NCBI GenBank assembly: GCA_024644085.1
Contig: JAHELS010000014.1
Span: 1 to 55,949 of the forward strand
DNA: 55,949 bases
Direction: 5' to 3'
Source: Rhodopirellula sp.
GTDB taxonomy: Bacteria; Planctomycetota; Planctomycetia; Pirellulales; Pirellulaceae
In this document: positions 33,240-42,864 of the stretch, piece by piece
Position numbering within the stretch: the first letter of the stretch is position 1
Layout of the letters: each line of letters opens with the position of its first letter
Translations under genes and position numbers: made by a program
The notes under the pieces: generated by a model
Told to the model about the DNA's origin: nothing
Databases searched by the model: none
The model's input: the letters and a program-made list of their open reading frames with translations, nothing else

Positions 33240-36221
33240 TCACGGCGTTGTAATTGCCTCGTCCGTGTTCATCAAGGCTCTGGCGACCAGGGTCCAGGCA
33301 TCCTCGCGGCCGGAAACCTTCCGATAGAAATTGACCAATGCTTCGATTTCGTGCGGATCGGGTTCCCGGACCAGCAGCCTTCGGAAAATGGACGCTGCGA
33401 TCTTTTCCGGGCCAACCTCGCCCGATTCACGGATCGCGGACTCGGCGAGTCCCGCGGCGATTTCCATGAACATCGCGTCATTCAAGAGAGTCAACGCCTG
33501 GAGAGGCGTCGTGCTGCGTTCCCGCCGCGCGAGACAGAGCTCTCCGGTGGGACCATCAAAGATCAGCAGCGCCGCAAAAGGTGCCGTCCGTTTGCTGAAT
33601 GTGTAAAGTGACCGCCGGTACCGGTCGCCACCGACCGATGTGGGCCAATCGGGTGCGCCATAAGCAATGTTCATGACGCTATCAGGTTGCGGCGGATGCA
33701 CGCTCGGTCCTCCGACGCGGCGCGTTAACAATCCCGAGGCTGACAGCATGGTGTCCCGGATTTGTTCGGCATCGAGCCGGCGGTGCGGAAAGACCGAGAC
33801 GAGTCGATTGCGGGGATCCGTATCTGGTGGAACGCCCAGCGCTTGCCGGTAAGTCGCAGAGAGAACGATTTCACGATGAAGTTTTTTCATCGACCAATCG
33901 CCGGACCTGAGTCGGACCGCCAGCCAATCGAGTAATTCGGGATGCGAAGGCGGCTCACTCTGCGTTCCGAAGTCGCCGGCAGTATCGACGATTCCCGTTC
34001 CAAAAAATTCTCGCCACGCTCGATTGGCCGTAACCCGTCCGACGAGCGGATTGTTCTCGCTGACAAGCCACCGTGCCAATGCGAGTCGGTCCGCTGGCTG
34101 CGATTCATTCAGCGGCGGAAAGATCGCTGGCATCGCCTCGGTAACTGGCTCCTTCGGCTGGAGGTACTCGCCACGGTGGTGTCGGTGGGTGACGCGGCGA
34201 TCTTCCGCAGATCTCTCTTTCATTCCGAGCGTCCGCAGCGTTTCCGGTATCGACCGTTCCAATTCTTCGATCGTCGCGCGGAGCTCCTTGAATTCCGTCG
34301 CCGTGCGAACAAAGTGTCGCTGGATTTCGAAATAGTCGTCCGAATCGAGCGGATCTTGCGCCGAATCGACATTTAACTCGCTCAACGAGGCCGGCAACGT
34401 CGAAGCTGTGACCGGAGAGGATCCATCGGTCAAGGAAATACGAAACCGTCCGAGTGCCGCGGCGAAATGACGCTCGAACAGCATCTCGATTCTCATTGTC
34501 TTGCCGACGATCGGTTCGGCAAAGTTCACGACTAATTGATTCGCGGTTCCTTCGGCATCGGACGTCGACCATCCAGTTGATCCTTCGCCATCGAGCACAT
34601 TGGATGCGTTGGCGTCGCCCGAACCGATGCTGATCTTGCCGTAGCTGTGCGAAGCGTGAATCAGTTCGACCGGGTTTCCGTCGACTTGAACCTTGAATTC
34701 ACTGAGGAAAAAATCACCACGGCGGCCTTCGTAAAACGCCATGCCCGGTCCACCATCGGGCAGCGAATCGTGCGGGAGTACCTCCAAACGGAGTGCGGTC
34801 GCGTTTTTCGGTCCGCCGTCGAGCGGGTAAGTCAGGTGGTAAATGTCACGTTTGGTAACATCGCCGCTTGCAAGGATCGAATCGTCTCCCAGAACCGTCA
34901 ACTTGGGCATTGTCGATTCGACTGCTGCGGGTCGAAGCCACTTCCACCGGCGTGTCTGCGAAATTTGTTTTTCGTACCAGTCGGCAAACGCGATCGCGAT
35001 CGGATCATCGCCGATGTTGCCGTCGCGAAGATTTTTTGCATTGGGCAGGTACTTATCGATCAGCCGTCGCTCTTCATCACGAATCCTGGTCTTGATGTCG
35101 CGTGTCAGCGTCTCACGCTGGGCGTCGTTGACGATCACATCTGGCTCGTCGGCACCATTGAGCAATGCGAACAGCGAGTAGTAATCTTTATGCGTGATCG
35201 GATCGTATTTGTGTGTGTGGCACTGGGCACACCCGGTGGTCAGTCCCATCCAGACGGTTCCGGTGGTCGCGACACGATCAACGATGGCATAGAAGCGGTA
35301 CTCGAGTGGATCGATGCCGCCTTCTTCGTTCATCATCGTATTGCGGTGGAACCCGGTTGCGATCCGTTGGTCATTGTCCGCGTCGGCGAGCATGTCCCCA
35401 GCCAATTGCTCGATCGAAAACTGATCAAACGGAATGTCAGCCGCAATCGCGTTGATGACCCAGTCGCGGTAGGGCCAAATCGAACGCGGGCGATCTTTTT
35501 CGTATCCGTTGGTGTCGCTGTATCGCGCCAGATCCAACCACGGGCGTGCGAATCGTTCGGCGTAATCGGGGGACGCCAAAAGCCGGTCGACCAATCGGAT
35601 GTAGGATGTTGGGTCGTTGTCATCAACGAATTGATCGACTTCGGCCGGTGCGGGCGTGGTACCTGTCAAATCGAGATAGAGCCGCCGAATCAATTGTGCA
35701 CGCTCTGCCGGGCCGCTGGGACGTAGCCGCGCATCTTCCAAACGCCGTAAGACGAAACGATCAATCTCGCCAGTGCACCACTCCATGTCTTTGACATCGG
35801 GAACCGGCGGTCGTCGCGGTGCAATGAATGCCCAATGGGTTTCGTACTGGCCACCCGCAGCGATCCAGCGGCGCAGGATTGCAATTTCTTCTTCACCGAG
35901 CGGCGGCTGGGCATCGCTGGGGGGCATCCGCGCATCTTCGTCGTCACTCGTCACGCGAAGCATGACCTCACTCGAATCGGGATCGCCCGGAACGATCGCG
36001 GCAAAGCCTCCCGCCGTCCCGGTAGCGGTCTCCTGCAGGTCCAATCTCAGTCCCGATTCGCGGGCATCCGGATCGGGACCGTGACATTTGAAGCAGTGCT
36101 TGGCGAGAATCGGACGGACGTCACGGCCGTAGCGCACGTCGGGATTCTCCTCCGCCCATCCGCTGGGCAACGCAATGACGGCAAAGAGAAGAATCAGGGT
36201 GAGGCGGAAGGACGTTTTCAT
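33240..36221 (-). CDS. PSD1/DUF1549-DUF1553 planctomycete cytochrome protein
   Basis: Predicted 993-residue exported protein. Signal peptide (ends GWAEE), then a cytochrome domain with the CFKCHGPD motif near residue 44, DUF1549 (from about 150) with a second CxxCH, CAQCHTHKYDP, near residue 335, a central Cys-poor domain resembling a discoidin/F5-8C fold (NVLDGEGSTGW, near 540-640), and DUF1553 from about 720. This composition is typical of Planctomycetes; these proteins are often coupled with DUF1501 partners and sulfatases, but no DUF1501 gene is next to it here. The role in polymer breakdown or periplasmic electron transfer is unproved. Confidence 0.9.
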   Translation of the reverse strand: MKTSFRLTLILLFAVIALPSGWAEENPDVRYGRDVRPILAKHCFKCHGPDPDARESGLRLDLQETATGTAGGFAAIVPGDPDSSEVMLRVTSDDEDARMPPSDAQPPLGEEEIAILRRWIAAGGQYETHWAFIAPRRPPVPDVKDMEWCTGEIDRFVLRRLEDARLRPSGPAERAQLIRRLYLDLTGTTPAPAEVDQFVDDNDPTSYIRLVDRLLASPDYAERFARPWLDLARYSDTNGYEKDRPRSIWPYRDWVINAIAADIPFDQFSIEQLAGDMLADADNDQRIATGFHRNTMMNEEGGIDPLEYRFYAIVDRVATTGTVWMGLTTGCAQCHTHKYDPITHKDYYSLFALLNGADEPDVIVNDAQRETLTRDIKTRIRDEERRLIDKYLPNAKNLRDGNIGDDPIAIAFADWYEKQISQTRRWKWLRPAAVESTMPKLTVLGDDSILASGDVTKRDIYHLTYPLDGGPKNATALRLEVLPHDSLPDGGPGMAFYEGRRGDFFLSEFKVQVDGNPVELIHASHSYGKISIGSGDANASNVLDGEGSTGWSTSDAEGTANQLVVNFAEPIVGKTMRIEMLFERHFAAALGRFRISLTDGSSPVTASTLPASLSELNVDSAQDPLDSDDYFEIQRHFVRTATEFKELRATIEELERSIPETLRTLGMKERSAEDRRVTHRHHRGEYLQPKEPVTEAMPAIFPPLNESQPADRLALARWLVSENNPLVGRVTANRAWREFFGTGIVDTAGDFGTQSEPPSHPELLDWLAVRLRSGDWSMKKLHREIVLSATYRQALGVPPDTDPRNRLVSVFPHRRLDAEQIRDTMLSASGLLTRRVGGPSVHPPQPDSVMNIAYGAPDWPTSVGGDRYRRSLYTFSKRTAPFAALLIFDGPTGELCLARRERSTTPLQALTLLNDAMFMEIAAGLAESAIRESGEVGPEKIAASIFRRLLVREPDPHEIEALVNFYRKVSGREDAWTLVARALMNTDEAITTP

Positions 36222-36319
36222 TCAATCGCGTGACGAGGAAAGTGGCGGTATTGGGTCGCAACTCAGTTTACCTGCGAATCCTTCCCGCGGGCATCACGCT
36301 CTCGGCATAACCCTCTCAC

Positions 36320-37261
36320 CTACCTTACTTGCCGCGCTTCGACCGCGCCCCCGTAGATCTCGTGCGCCACAAGGGTCACCATTCCAAACAACAGCGGCAG
36401 AACGTAATAAAGCAGGCGGAAGATCAAGATCGACGCTAGCACCGACTCGCCAACGGACTCCTTCAGCAGGGTCAACAGAATCAACTCGAGCACGCCGAGC
36501 CCACCCGGAACCTGCGTCAGCAACGACACAGCGATACCCACCAGATACGCAGCCAATACGACCGCAAACGGGACGACCGCATCGCCCGGCAAGACGAGGT
36601 ATAGCGCGGTGGCCGAGATCAAGAGGTCAACCGCGGCGACCGAAGCTTGCACCGACATCAGCCCTGGCTCGGGCGGCCGCAAATGCAGTTCACCGATGGG
36701 CCATGGTTTACGCCATGCAAAACAGACGATCGCGTAGCCGATTGCCAGAGATAACAGGATCACACCGAGGGTGCGCGTCCCGAACGGCAGCTGAATCTCC
36801 TCGGGCAATTCAACCGGGACCCAAACCAGCACGGCGCCTCCCAGAAACCAGAGGCCGCTCCAAAAAGTCAGACCAAGAATCGAAATCATCACGACAATCT
36901 GGCTCGGGGATAAACCCCAGCGGCTGTAAAAGCGGAATCGAATCGGCGTCGCAGCCAACAGTGTGCCCAGATTGTTCCCGAGGCTGTATCCCAGGAATGA
37001 CACCAGCGCCACACGCCGCAAAGGTAGCGACCGGCAAAGGTATCGAAGTGCCAGCAGGTCGTAGGTAATCAGCAGACCGTAATTCAAAGCGATCAAGAAC
37101 GCCGCGAAAACGAGATACAGCGGCGGTACGCCGGTCAATCCCGCCATGAACTCTTCCCACGTGATCGTTTGAGCCTCGTGGATCAACATCCGCACGGCGA
37201 GTCCGAACAGGACGGTCGCGAGAATGGGGCCGGCGATCGCGCGAAGTTTTCGTTTGGGCAA
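36320..37261 (-). CDS. YbhN/lysylphosphatidylglycerol synthase TM-region membrane protein
   Basis: Predicted 313-residue protein of about eight transmembrane helices. Hallmarks are the SLGNNLGTLLAATPIRFRFY loop near residue 95 and LLTQVPGGLGVLELILL near residue 245, both typical of the YbhN/MprF transmembrane (LPG_synthase_TM) family. There is no soluble transferase domain, so it is probably a flippase-like or permease-like member. It stands between the PSD1 gene and a tandem repeat upstream; no partner is visible. Confidence 0.85.
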   Translation of the reverse strand: MPKRKLRAIAGPILATVLFGLAVRMLIHEAQTITWEEFMAGLTGVPPLYLVFAAFLIALNYGLLITYDLLALRYLCRSLPLRRVALVSFLGYSLGNNLGTLLAATPIRFRFYSRWGLSPSQIVVMISILGLTFWSGLWFLGGAVLVWVPVELPEEIQLPFGTRTLGVILLSLAIGYAIVCFAWRKPWPIGELHLRPPEPGLMSVQASVAAVDLLISATALYLVLPGDAVVPFAVVLAAYLVGIAVSLLTQVPGGLGVLELILLTLLKESVGESVLASILIFRLLYYVLPLLFGMVTLVAHEIYGGAVEARQVR

Positions 37262-37353
37262 CGTGATTGCCGGATAAGTGGGAAGGAATACGAAAGCCGC
37301 GTTATTGTCAGGGTCCTGTGAGGCCCCGCAAGCCCAAGCCTTCCAGCATCACC

Positions 37354-37440
37354 CCCGCTAGCCAGTCGACCCCGCTAGCCAGTCGACCCCGCTAGCCAGT
37401 CGTCCCCCGGTAGCCAGTCGACCCCCGGTAGCCAGTCGAT
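37354..37440 (+). repeat. 17/18-bp tandem array, five units
   Basis: Five copies of a unit built on CCCGCTAGCCAGTCGAC follow one another: three at exact 17-bp spacing (from 37354, 37371, 37388) and two slightly changed copies with CCCCCGGTAGCCAGTCG at 18-bp spacing. The array lies between the divergent YbhN-like and lpd genes, leaving about 60 bases before the lpd start. The remainder of the gap has no gene I can support. Confidence 0.9.
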
Positions 37441-37502
37441 GGGGCAAAACGCCAAACTGTTTCCAGACTCGACCAACTCGACACTTCAGTGAACGGAACG
37501 CA

Positions 37503-38897
37503 ATGAAAACGGTTCAACATGATCTTGTCGTCCTGGGGGGCGGACCCGCCGGGTACGTTGCCGCGATTCGCGCCGCGCAACTTGGGATCGATGTCGCCTG
37601 TATCGACGAGAACCAGCAATTCGGTGGGACTTGCCTGCGGGTCGGGTGCATCCCCAGCAAGGCGCTGTTGGAATCAAGTCACCTGTTCGAGGAAGCCAGG
37701 CACCGACTCGGCGACCATGGTGTGATCGTCTCCGGCGTCAAATTGGATCTTGACGCAATGATGGCGCGGAAGCAAAAGATTGTCGATACGCTCACCGGCG
37801 GCATCGACATGTTGTTCAAGAAACGGGGTGTGACGGCGTACCGCGGTCGCGGTAAGTTTCGCGACGTCAACTCGATCGAGGTCACCGGCGACGAACCAAC
37901 TCGCGTCGAAGCGAAGCGAATTCTGATTTGCGCCGGAAGTCGTCCGGCGCGTCTCCGCAGCGTCGAAGAGGACGGCGATCGAATCGGCAACAGCACCACC
38001 GCGTTGTCGTTTCCCGACGTCCCGCAGCGTCTGGTCGTGATCGGTGGCGGGTATATCGGATTGGAACTCGGCAGTGTGTGGAACCGGTTTGGCAGTGAAG
38101 TCATCGTGCTCGAGGCACTCGACCGTATCCTTCCCGGAATCGACGCCGAGATCGCAGCGCTGGCGCATCGAACCTTCAAGAAGCAGGGTATCGATTTCCG
38201 AACCAGCACATTTGTTGAATCGGCCCGCCGCGAAGGCGACAAGTGCGTCGTCAAGATCAAGGATGGTGAATCGATCACGTGCGACCGCGTACTGTTGGCG
38301 ACCGGCCGCACGCCCGCGACCGACGACCTCGGGCTCGAATCGATCGGCTTGGAAACCGACGAGCGCGGATTCATCGCCGTCAACGAATCGACTTTCGAGA
38401 CATCGACGGAAAATATTTACGCAACGGGCGACTGTATCGGGGGCGCCATGTTGGCTCACAAGGCAATGGAAGAAGGCATCGTTTGTGTCGAACGGATGGC
38501 CGGCATTGCAAGTCACATGAATTACGACGTCATTCCAGCGATCGTTTACACCCACCCCGAAATCGCAATGGTCGGCAAAACGGAAGAGGAATTAAACGAA
38601 GCGAGCATCGCGTACAACAAAGGGATCTGTCCATTCGGCGCCAATGGCCGAGCACGAACATTGGGCGAGTTTGACGGACGCGTGAAAATTCTTGCCCACG
38701 CCGAAACCGACCGGGTACTCGGCGTGCACATCATCGGTGCGCGTGCCGGAGACCTGATTGCCGAAGCCGCCGCCGCCATGGAATATGGCGCCAGCAGCGA
38801 AGACATCGCGCGTACCTGCCACGCGCACCCAACACTTTCCGAGGCGGTTCACGAAGCGGCGCTCGCGGTCGAGCATCGCGCGATCCACACTGCTTGA
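37503..38897 (+). CDS. lpdA: Dihydrolipoyl dehydrogenase (E3)
   Basis: Predicted 464-residue flavoenzyme that reoxidises dihydrolipoamide in 2-oxoacid dehydrogenase complexes and the glycine cleavage system. FAD-binding GGGPAGYVAA starts at residue 12, the redox disulfide is in GGTC44LRVGC49IPSK, NAD binding is VVIGGGYIGLELGSV near residue 180, the second FAD site is YATGDCIGGAMLAHKA, and the C-terminal active His is in CHAHPTLSE. No E1 or E2 gene is nearby, so it may serve several complexes. The start is the first ATG in the frame. Confidence 0.96.
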   Translation: MKTVQHDLVVLGGGPAGYVAAIRAAQLGIDVACIDENQQFGGTCLRVGCIPSKALLESSHLFEEARHRLGDHGVIVSGVKLDLDAMMARKQKIVDTLTGGIDMLFKKRGVTAYRGRGKFRDVNSIEVTGDEPTRVEAKRILICAGSRPARLRSVEEDGDRIGNSTTALSFPDVPQRLVVIGGGYIGLELGSVWNRFGSEVIVLEALDRILPGIDAEIAALAHRTFKKQGIDFRTSTFVESARREGDKCVVKIKDGESITCDRVLLATGRTPATDDLGLESIGLETDERGFIAVNESTFETSTENIYATGDCIGGAMLAHKAMEEGIVCVERMAGIASHMNYDVIPAIVYTHPEIAMVGKTEEELNEASIAYNKGICPFGANGRARTLGEFDGRVKILAHAETDRVLGVHIIGARAGDLIAEAAAAMEYGASSEDIARTCHAHPTLSEAVHEAALAVEHRAIHTA

Positions 38898-38934
38898 GCA
38901 GCGTCGCCACGATCCAATCACAAACTGCACCGAC

Positions 38935-38939
38935 AGGAG
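38935..38939 (+). promoter_or_regulatory. AGGAG ribosome binding site, decides GTG start
   Basis: AGGAG lies seven bases before GTG at 38947 and fixes that start for the YQAP membrane protein. Confidence 0.75.
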
Positions 38940-38946
38940 TTCTCGC

Positions 38947-39531
38947 GTGTCCTCACCCTACCAAGCGCCGGCGGAAACTTCGAATCTGCCCAATGCGCCG
39001 ATGATGCAGCCCGGTGCGACGCGGCCCACGGGAGTGACCGTGTTTGCGATTCTGAACATCATCTTCGGGCTGATGGGAGTATTTGGCATCGTCGTGTCGG
39101 TGGGGATGTTGGTGCTCGGAAGCCGGATAGCAGGCCCCAACCCGGTGATGGACAAGATGTTTGACAGTGTCGCCTACCTTGCTTTCACAGCCGTCGGGAT
39201 GGTGGTCGGGATCGTTTTTTCGATCCTGCTGCTGTTCTCCGGAATCGGTTTGCTGAAGATGTCCAAGTCGGCTCGCACGATCTCGATCGTGTACGGTGTC
39301 TACGCGATCGTGTCGACCATTTTGGCCAACGCGGTCAATGTATTTGTGGTCTTCATACCCGCACTCGAACAGGCCCAGGGTGCCCAGCGCGCCGGAATGA
39401 TCGGCGGCATCATCGGTGCCGGCATCGGTGGACTCGTGGGGCTGATCTACCCGATCGCGCTTTTGATTTATTTCACCCGCCCAACGGTGAAACATTATTT
39501 CGAAAGCTGGCCGCGATCGGACTCGGATTAA
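38947..39531 (+). CDS. YQAP-type four-helix membrane protein
   Basis: Predicted 194-residue membrane protein starting at GTG: MSSPYQAPAE. A short Pro-rich start with SPYQAP recurs in planctomycete membrane proteins as I recall them. Four transmembrane helices are near residues 32-58, 75-105, 112-135 and 155-180. Its function is unknown. It begins 50 bases after lpdA, and its end overlaps the converging MnmD-like gene by 4 bases. Confidence 0.75.
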   Translation: MSSPYQAPAETSNLPNAPMMQPGATRPTGVTVFAILNIIFGLMGVFGIVVSVGMLVLGSRIAGPNPVMDKMFDSVAYLAFTAVGMVVGIVFSILLLFSGIGLLKMSKSARTISIVYGVYAIVSTILANAVNVFVVFIPALEQAQGAQRAGMIGGIIGAGIGGLVGLIYPIALLIYFTRPTVKHYFESWPRSDSD

Positions 39532-40286
39532 TTCTTCGTGCGTGTGGTCGCGATCAACACTTCGCGTTTTCCGCCCAATGGTCCACGCACACGTTGGACA
39601 TCGAATCCCGCAAGCTCGAATTGCTCTCGCACCCGTCGGTTCACGCAGTAGGTGACCAGCCGGCCGTCGACGGTCAACAGATCTCGCATCCGGCTCAGAA
39701 AATCAGCATTCCACAATTCCGGATTCACATCGGGCGCGAACGGATCGAAATAGATCGCGTGGAATTGACCGGCACTCTGCTGCGGCCAATCAAGTGCATC
39801 GACGTGACAGACCGCGACGTGGATACCTTCGTGCGGTGACCAGTGATAGGTGCCACCAATTGCGGCGTGGTGAATGGAGGCCCGCCAATCGACAAATCGC
39901 TCGGCGATCGACGGATCCGCGAGGAAATCACCGAGGTTCAACTGGCGGAGCACGTCGGCCGAAAGCCATTCTGATTCAACGGCGTAGTAGTCGACCGTTG
40001 CGTGAGTTTTCATCGCCGCATCGAGTGTCAATAACAATCCCAAACCAGTGCCCAAACCTATTTCCAACACGCGGGTCTCGAGCCCGGCATCGAGTCGCTG
40101 CGTCACACCGCTGTTGCGGAGGTAGACGTGCTGTGTCTCGGCCGCTGCACCCGAAGCACTATGGAACGCGGTCTGTGTGACCGGGTCGATCAGCGTACGC
40201 GAGCCGTCGTCGGTGATCTGAATCATCCATGACTCGTTTTCGACGGGAATGGTCGTTCGTTGCGGCCGGCTGGAATCACGCATCAT
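39528..40286 (-). CDS. MnmD/MnmC methyltransferase-domain protein
   Basis: Predicted 252-residue SAM-dependent methyltransferase of the MnmC N-terminal (DUF752/MnmD) family. The glycine-rich SAM loop is VLEIGLGTGLG near residue 75; the family block YFDPFAPDVNPELWN lies near residue 175, followed by FLSRMRDLL and LVTYC. In MnmC this domain makes mnm5(s2)U in tRNA wobble positions. The C-terminal FAD domain of full MnmC is missing, so this is the stand-alone MnmD form. Confidence 0.88.
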   Translation of the reverse strand: MMRDSSRPQRTTIPVENESWMIQITDDGSRTLIDPVTQTAFHSASGAAAETQHVYLRNSGVTQRLDAGLETRVLEIGLGTGLGLLLTLDAAMKTHATVDYYAVESEWLSADVLRQLNLGDFLADPSIAERFVDWRASIHHAAIGGTYHWSPHEGIHVAVCHVDALDWPQQSAGQFHAIYFDPFAPDVNPELWNADFLSRMRDLLTVDGRLVTYCVNRRVREQFELAGFDVQRVRGPLGGKREVLIATTRTKN

Positions 40287-40443
40287 CGCGAAACCTTAGC
40301 ACGGATTTGCGTTTCGGGGTGAACTCACCGTAGAATCAGACTGCTCGCTTCACGGTCGGCGATGCCTCCCCATCGATTTCAGTTCGAGGGTGGACGCACG
40401 TCGTGTGACAGCAATCTTATCTCATTAGCGATTCGCACCTCAA

Positions 40444-41499
40444 TTGAATTGGAATGCTTCATTGTTGAATCGTAACAGCGACCATGACGGTTCGGCGGCA
40501 ACGGTAAGCTCCACGGACGTCGACCCTGATCCGACTCGCGATCGCGAAGAACACACGCCGCTCACACCGGCCGATCTTCTCGACGGAATCGAGGCGGTCC
40601 GAAACGAGCTGCAACAAGTCATTCGCGGCAAGGCAGATGTGATCGATTCAGTGTTGATTGCGATGCTTGCCGAAGGCTCCGTGCTGCTTGAGGACGTCCC
40701 GGGCGTCGGCAAAACGACGCTGGCAAAATCGATTGCCGCCCTGATTGATCTCGAGTTCCAGCGGGTCCAATGCACGCCCGATCTCTTGCCGGCGGATATT
40801 CTCGGCAGCTCGATTTTTCAGCCTGCAACGGGAACATTCGATTTCCGCGCCGGACCCATTTTCTGTGACCTGCTGATCGCAGATGAAATCAACCGCGCGT
40901 CGCCTCGAACGCAAAGCGCGCTGCTCGAGTCAATGGCCGAGGGCCAGGTCACAATCGATGGGCGTCGCTACGATTTGAAGCAACCCTTTGTGGTCATCGC
41001 GACACAGAACCCGAGTGGTTTCGAGGGCACCTTTCCGTTGCCCGAGTCGCAACTGGATCGCTTTCTGCTTCGACTTTCGATGAATTATCCGGACCATGAC
41101 AACGAAGTTGAGTTGCTGCTACATCAGCCGACCGATGACCCCGACTTCAAGCTCGAACCGGTAATGCACCGAGATGACCTGGTCCATCTGCAGTCTTTCG
41201 TACGGCAGGTCCAGGTCGATCGCAAGATTGCAAAGTATGTCGTCGAACTTGCCTGTGCCACCCGCCGTGATTCGCGTTTGCGGGTTGGTTGCAGTCCCCG
41301 GGGATCAAAGATGTTACTACGGGCTTCACAGGCTCGCGCCGTTCTTCTTGGACGTGATTTTGTCGTGCCCGATGACATTCAATCGCTTGCCGAACAGGTG
41401 ATCGGGCATCGCGTCGCCTTGCGCAGCGTCTCTGGCACGTCCGAAGAGGCGACTCAAATCGTTCGCGAATTGGTTCAGCAGACGGAGGTGCCGGTGTGA
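40444..41499 (+). CDS. MoxR-family AAA+ ATPase
   Basis: Predicted 351-residue MoxR ATPase. Walker A is EDVPGVGKTTLAKS near residue 85, Walker B is LLIADEINRASPRTQSALLE, and sensor 1 is VIATQNPSGFEGTFPLPESQLDRF. The start is a TTG in this frame, which is uncertain: no in-frame ATG precedes the conserved AAA+ core. The gene leads a MoxR-DUF58-transglutaminase operon; its stop overlaps the next start by 4 bases (GTGA). MoxR proteins act as chaperones for vWA and metal-centre proteins. Confidence 0.88.
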   Translation: MNWNASLLNRNSDHDGSAATVSSTDVDPDPTRDREEHTPLTPADLLDGIEAVRNELQQVIRGKADVIDSVLIAMLAEGSVLLEDVPGVGKTTLAKSIAALIDLEFQRVQCTPDLLPADILGSSIFQPATGTFDFRAGPIFCDLLIADEINRASPRTQSALLESMAEGQVTIDGRRYDLKQPFVVIATQNPSGFEGTFPLPESQLDRFLLRLSMNYPDHDNEVELLLHQPTDDPDFKLEPVMHRDDLVHLQSFVRQVQVDRKIAKYVVELACATRRDSRLRVGCSPRGSKMLLRASQARAVLLGRDFVVPDDIQSLAEQVIGHRVALRSVSGTSEEATQIVRELVQQTEVPV

Positions 41500-42860
41500 G
41501 CGGCGCCGCGGCCCACGTTTTTTCAACGAAGTCATCGGAAACGCGAACGACCGGTGCGAAGAAGCCACCAGACGAGGGCGGCGGTCACAACCCGTTTGCG
41601 CGGCTGGGCCGTTGGGCGAGACTGGTGGGACGAGTCCTGCTGAGCCCATTTCGCGCGTTCATGTCCCTGCGCCGGTCAATGACTTGGGCCTCGGTCACGT
41701 TGCTGTTGATCGGAATCATCTCCCTGAACGTAATCTGGGGCTATCCATGGACGGGGATGTTTTCGGCTTGCATGTCGTTGTTGTTTGCGGGATTTGCGAT
41801 CAACCGGATCATGCGTCCGAATCTGGCAATCGAATTTTCGCTGCCTTGTTCGGCACCGGCGGGAGAAGCCTTTACGGTCACAACGCACGCCTCCAACCGG
41901 AGCCGGCTTCCGGCAATCGAACTTGTGCTCAAGTTCTTTGAATCACCGCGGCGTCGCAGAAAGCCAGCTCCGCGCGGCGAACCACTCTCGAGCGGGACAG
42001 TATCTCGTATTCCGATAATCATGCCGGGCGCGAGAATGGACATTTCTACGTCGCTGGTGTACGAGCACCGTGGTGTCCACCGGCTGCCCGATGTGATCGT
42101 GACCAGCATGTTTCCGTTTCATCTATTTCGGTCCGTTCGTCGCTATCCCGGCGAAGTGGAGATTGCGATCACGCCGCGACCATTGACCGGTGACGAAGAC
42201 GCCGTTGCCCGCACAGTCCTCAATGCACTCGGCGGCTGGTCCCACAAGTTGCTCTCCGGCGATGCCCTCGATTACACCGGTAGCCGTGAATACGTTGTTG
42301 GGATGCCCGTCCGGCGATGGGATTTCGCATCCTGGGCGCGTTTGGGTCGGCCCATCGTGCGTGAGTTTCAATCTCCCTCCATCCAAACCGTGATGTTGAT
42401 CGTCGATACGGCTGGTAAAGACGATGCGCACTTGAGTGCCCGCCGCTCCAATCATGACGTCGACCCGGTGCGCGAGAGAGTTTTGTCGCTCGCCGCGACC
42501 GCCGTCACCGAATTGAGCCGCAAGATGGTTGAGATTCGAATGTACGTGACGAGCGAGCCAGTCGGACCTCCTGAGTCGGCGGTTGGAAAGGCTGCGGCGT
42601 TGGACTGCGAGCCGCTGCTGATTCGATTGGCCGAGGCAACAGCCGTAACCGATATCGAATCGCGGCAACGTATCGAGCGCGTGATCGTACAGACGGGGGC
42701 AATGGTGCCCGTTTTGGTTTTGACGTCAACCGCAAGCGAAGACATGCAGGAGAGTCTGCCGACAAACGTAACGCTGCTTCGCGTCGACTCGCCGCTGGAC
42801 ATCCACGAAACCCAGCACCCTTTACCGAAACCTCAACCGACCCGCGAAACGGTAGCCTGA
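41496..42860 (+). CDS. DUF58 membrane protein
   Basis: Predicted 454-residue protein starting at GTG within the MoxR stop. Two transmembrane helices lie near residues 65-105. The DUF58 block starts near residue 260 (YTGSREYVVGMPVRRWDFASWARLG). It is larger than the soluble DUF58 at 4328 and carries the membrane segments typical of transglutaminase-linked operons. It ends 4 bases before the transglutaminase start. Confidence 0.88.
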   Translation: MSGAAAHVFSTKSSETRTTGAKKPPDEGGGHNPFARLGRWARLVGRVLLSPFRAFMSLRRSMTWASVTLLLIGIISLNVIWGYPWTGMFSACMSLLFAGFAINRIMRPNLAIEFSLPCSAPAGEAFTVTTHASNRSRLPAIELVLKFFESPRRRRKPAPRGEPLSSGTVSRIPIIMPGARMDISTSLVYEHRGVHRLPDVIVTSMFPFHLFRSVRRYPGEVEIAITPRPLTGDEDAVARTVLNALGGWSHKLLSGDALDYTGSREYVVGMPVRRWDFASWARLGRPIVREFQSPSIQTVMLIVDTAGKDDAHLSARRSNHDVDPVRERVLSLAATAVTELSRKMVEIRMYVTSEPVGPPESAVGKAAALDCEPLLIRLAEATAVTDIESRQRIERVIVQTGAMVPVLVLTSTASEDMQESLPTNVTLLRVDSPLDIHETQHPLPKPQPTRETVA

Positions 42861-42864
42861 TGCA

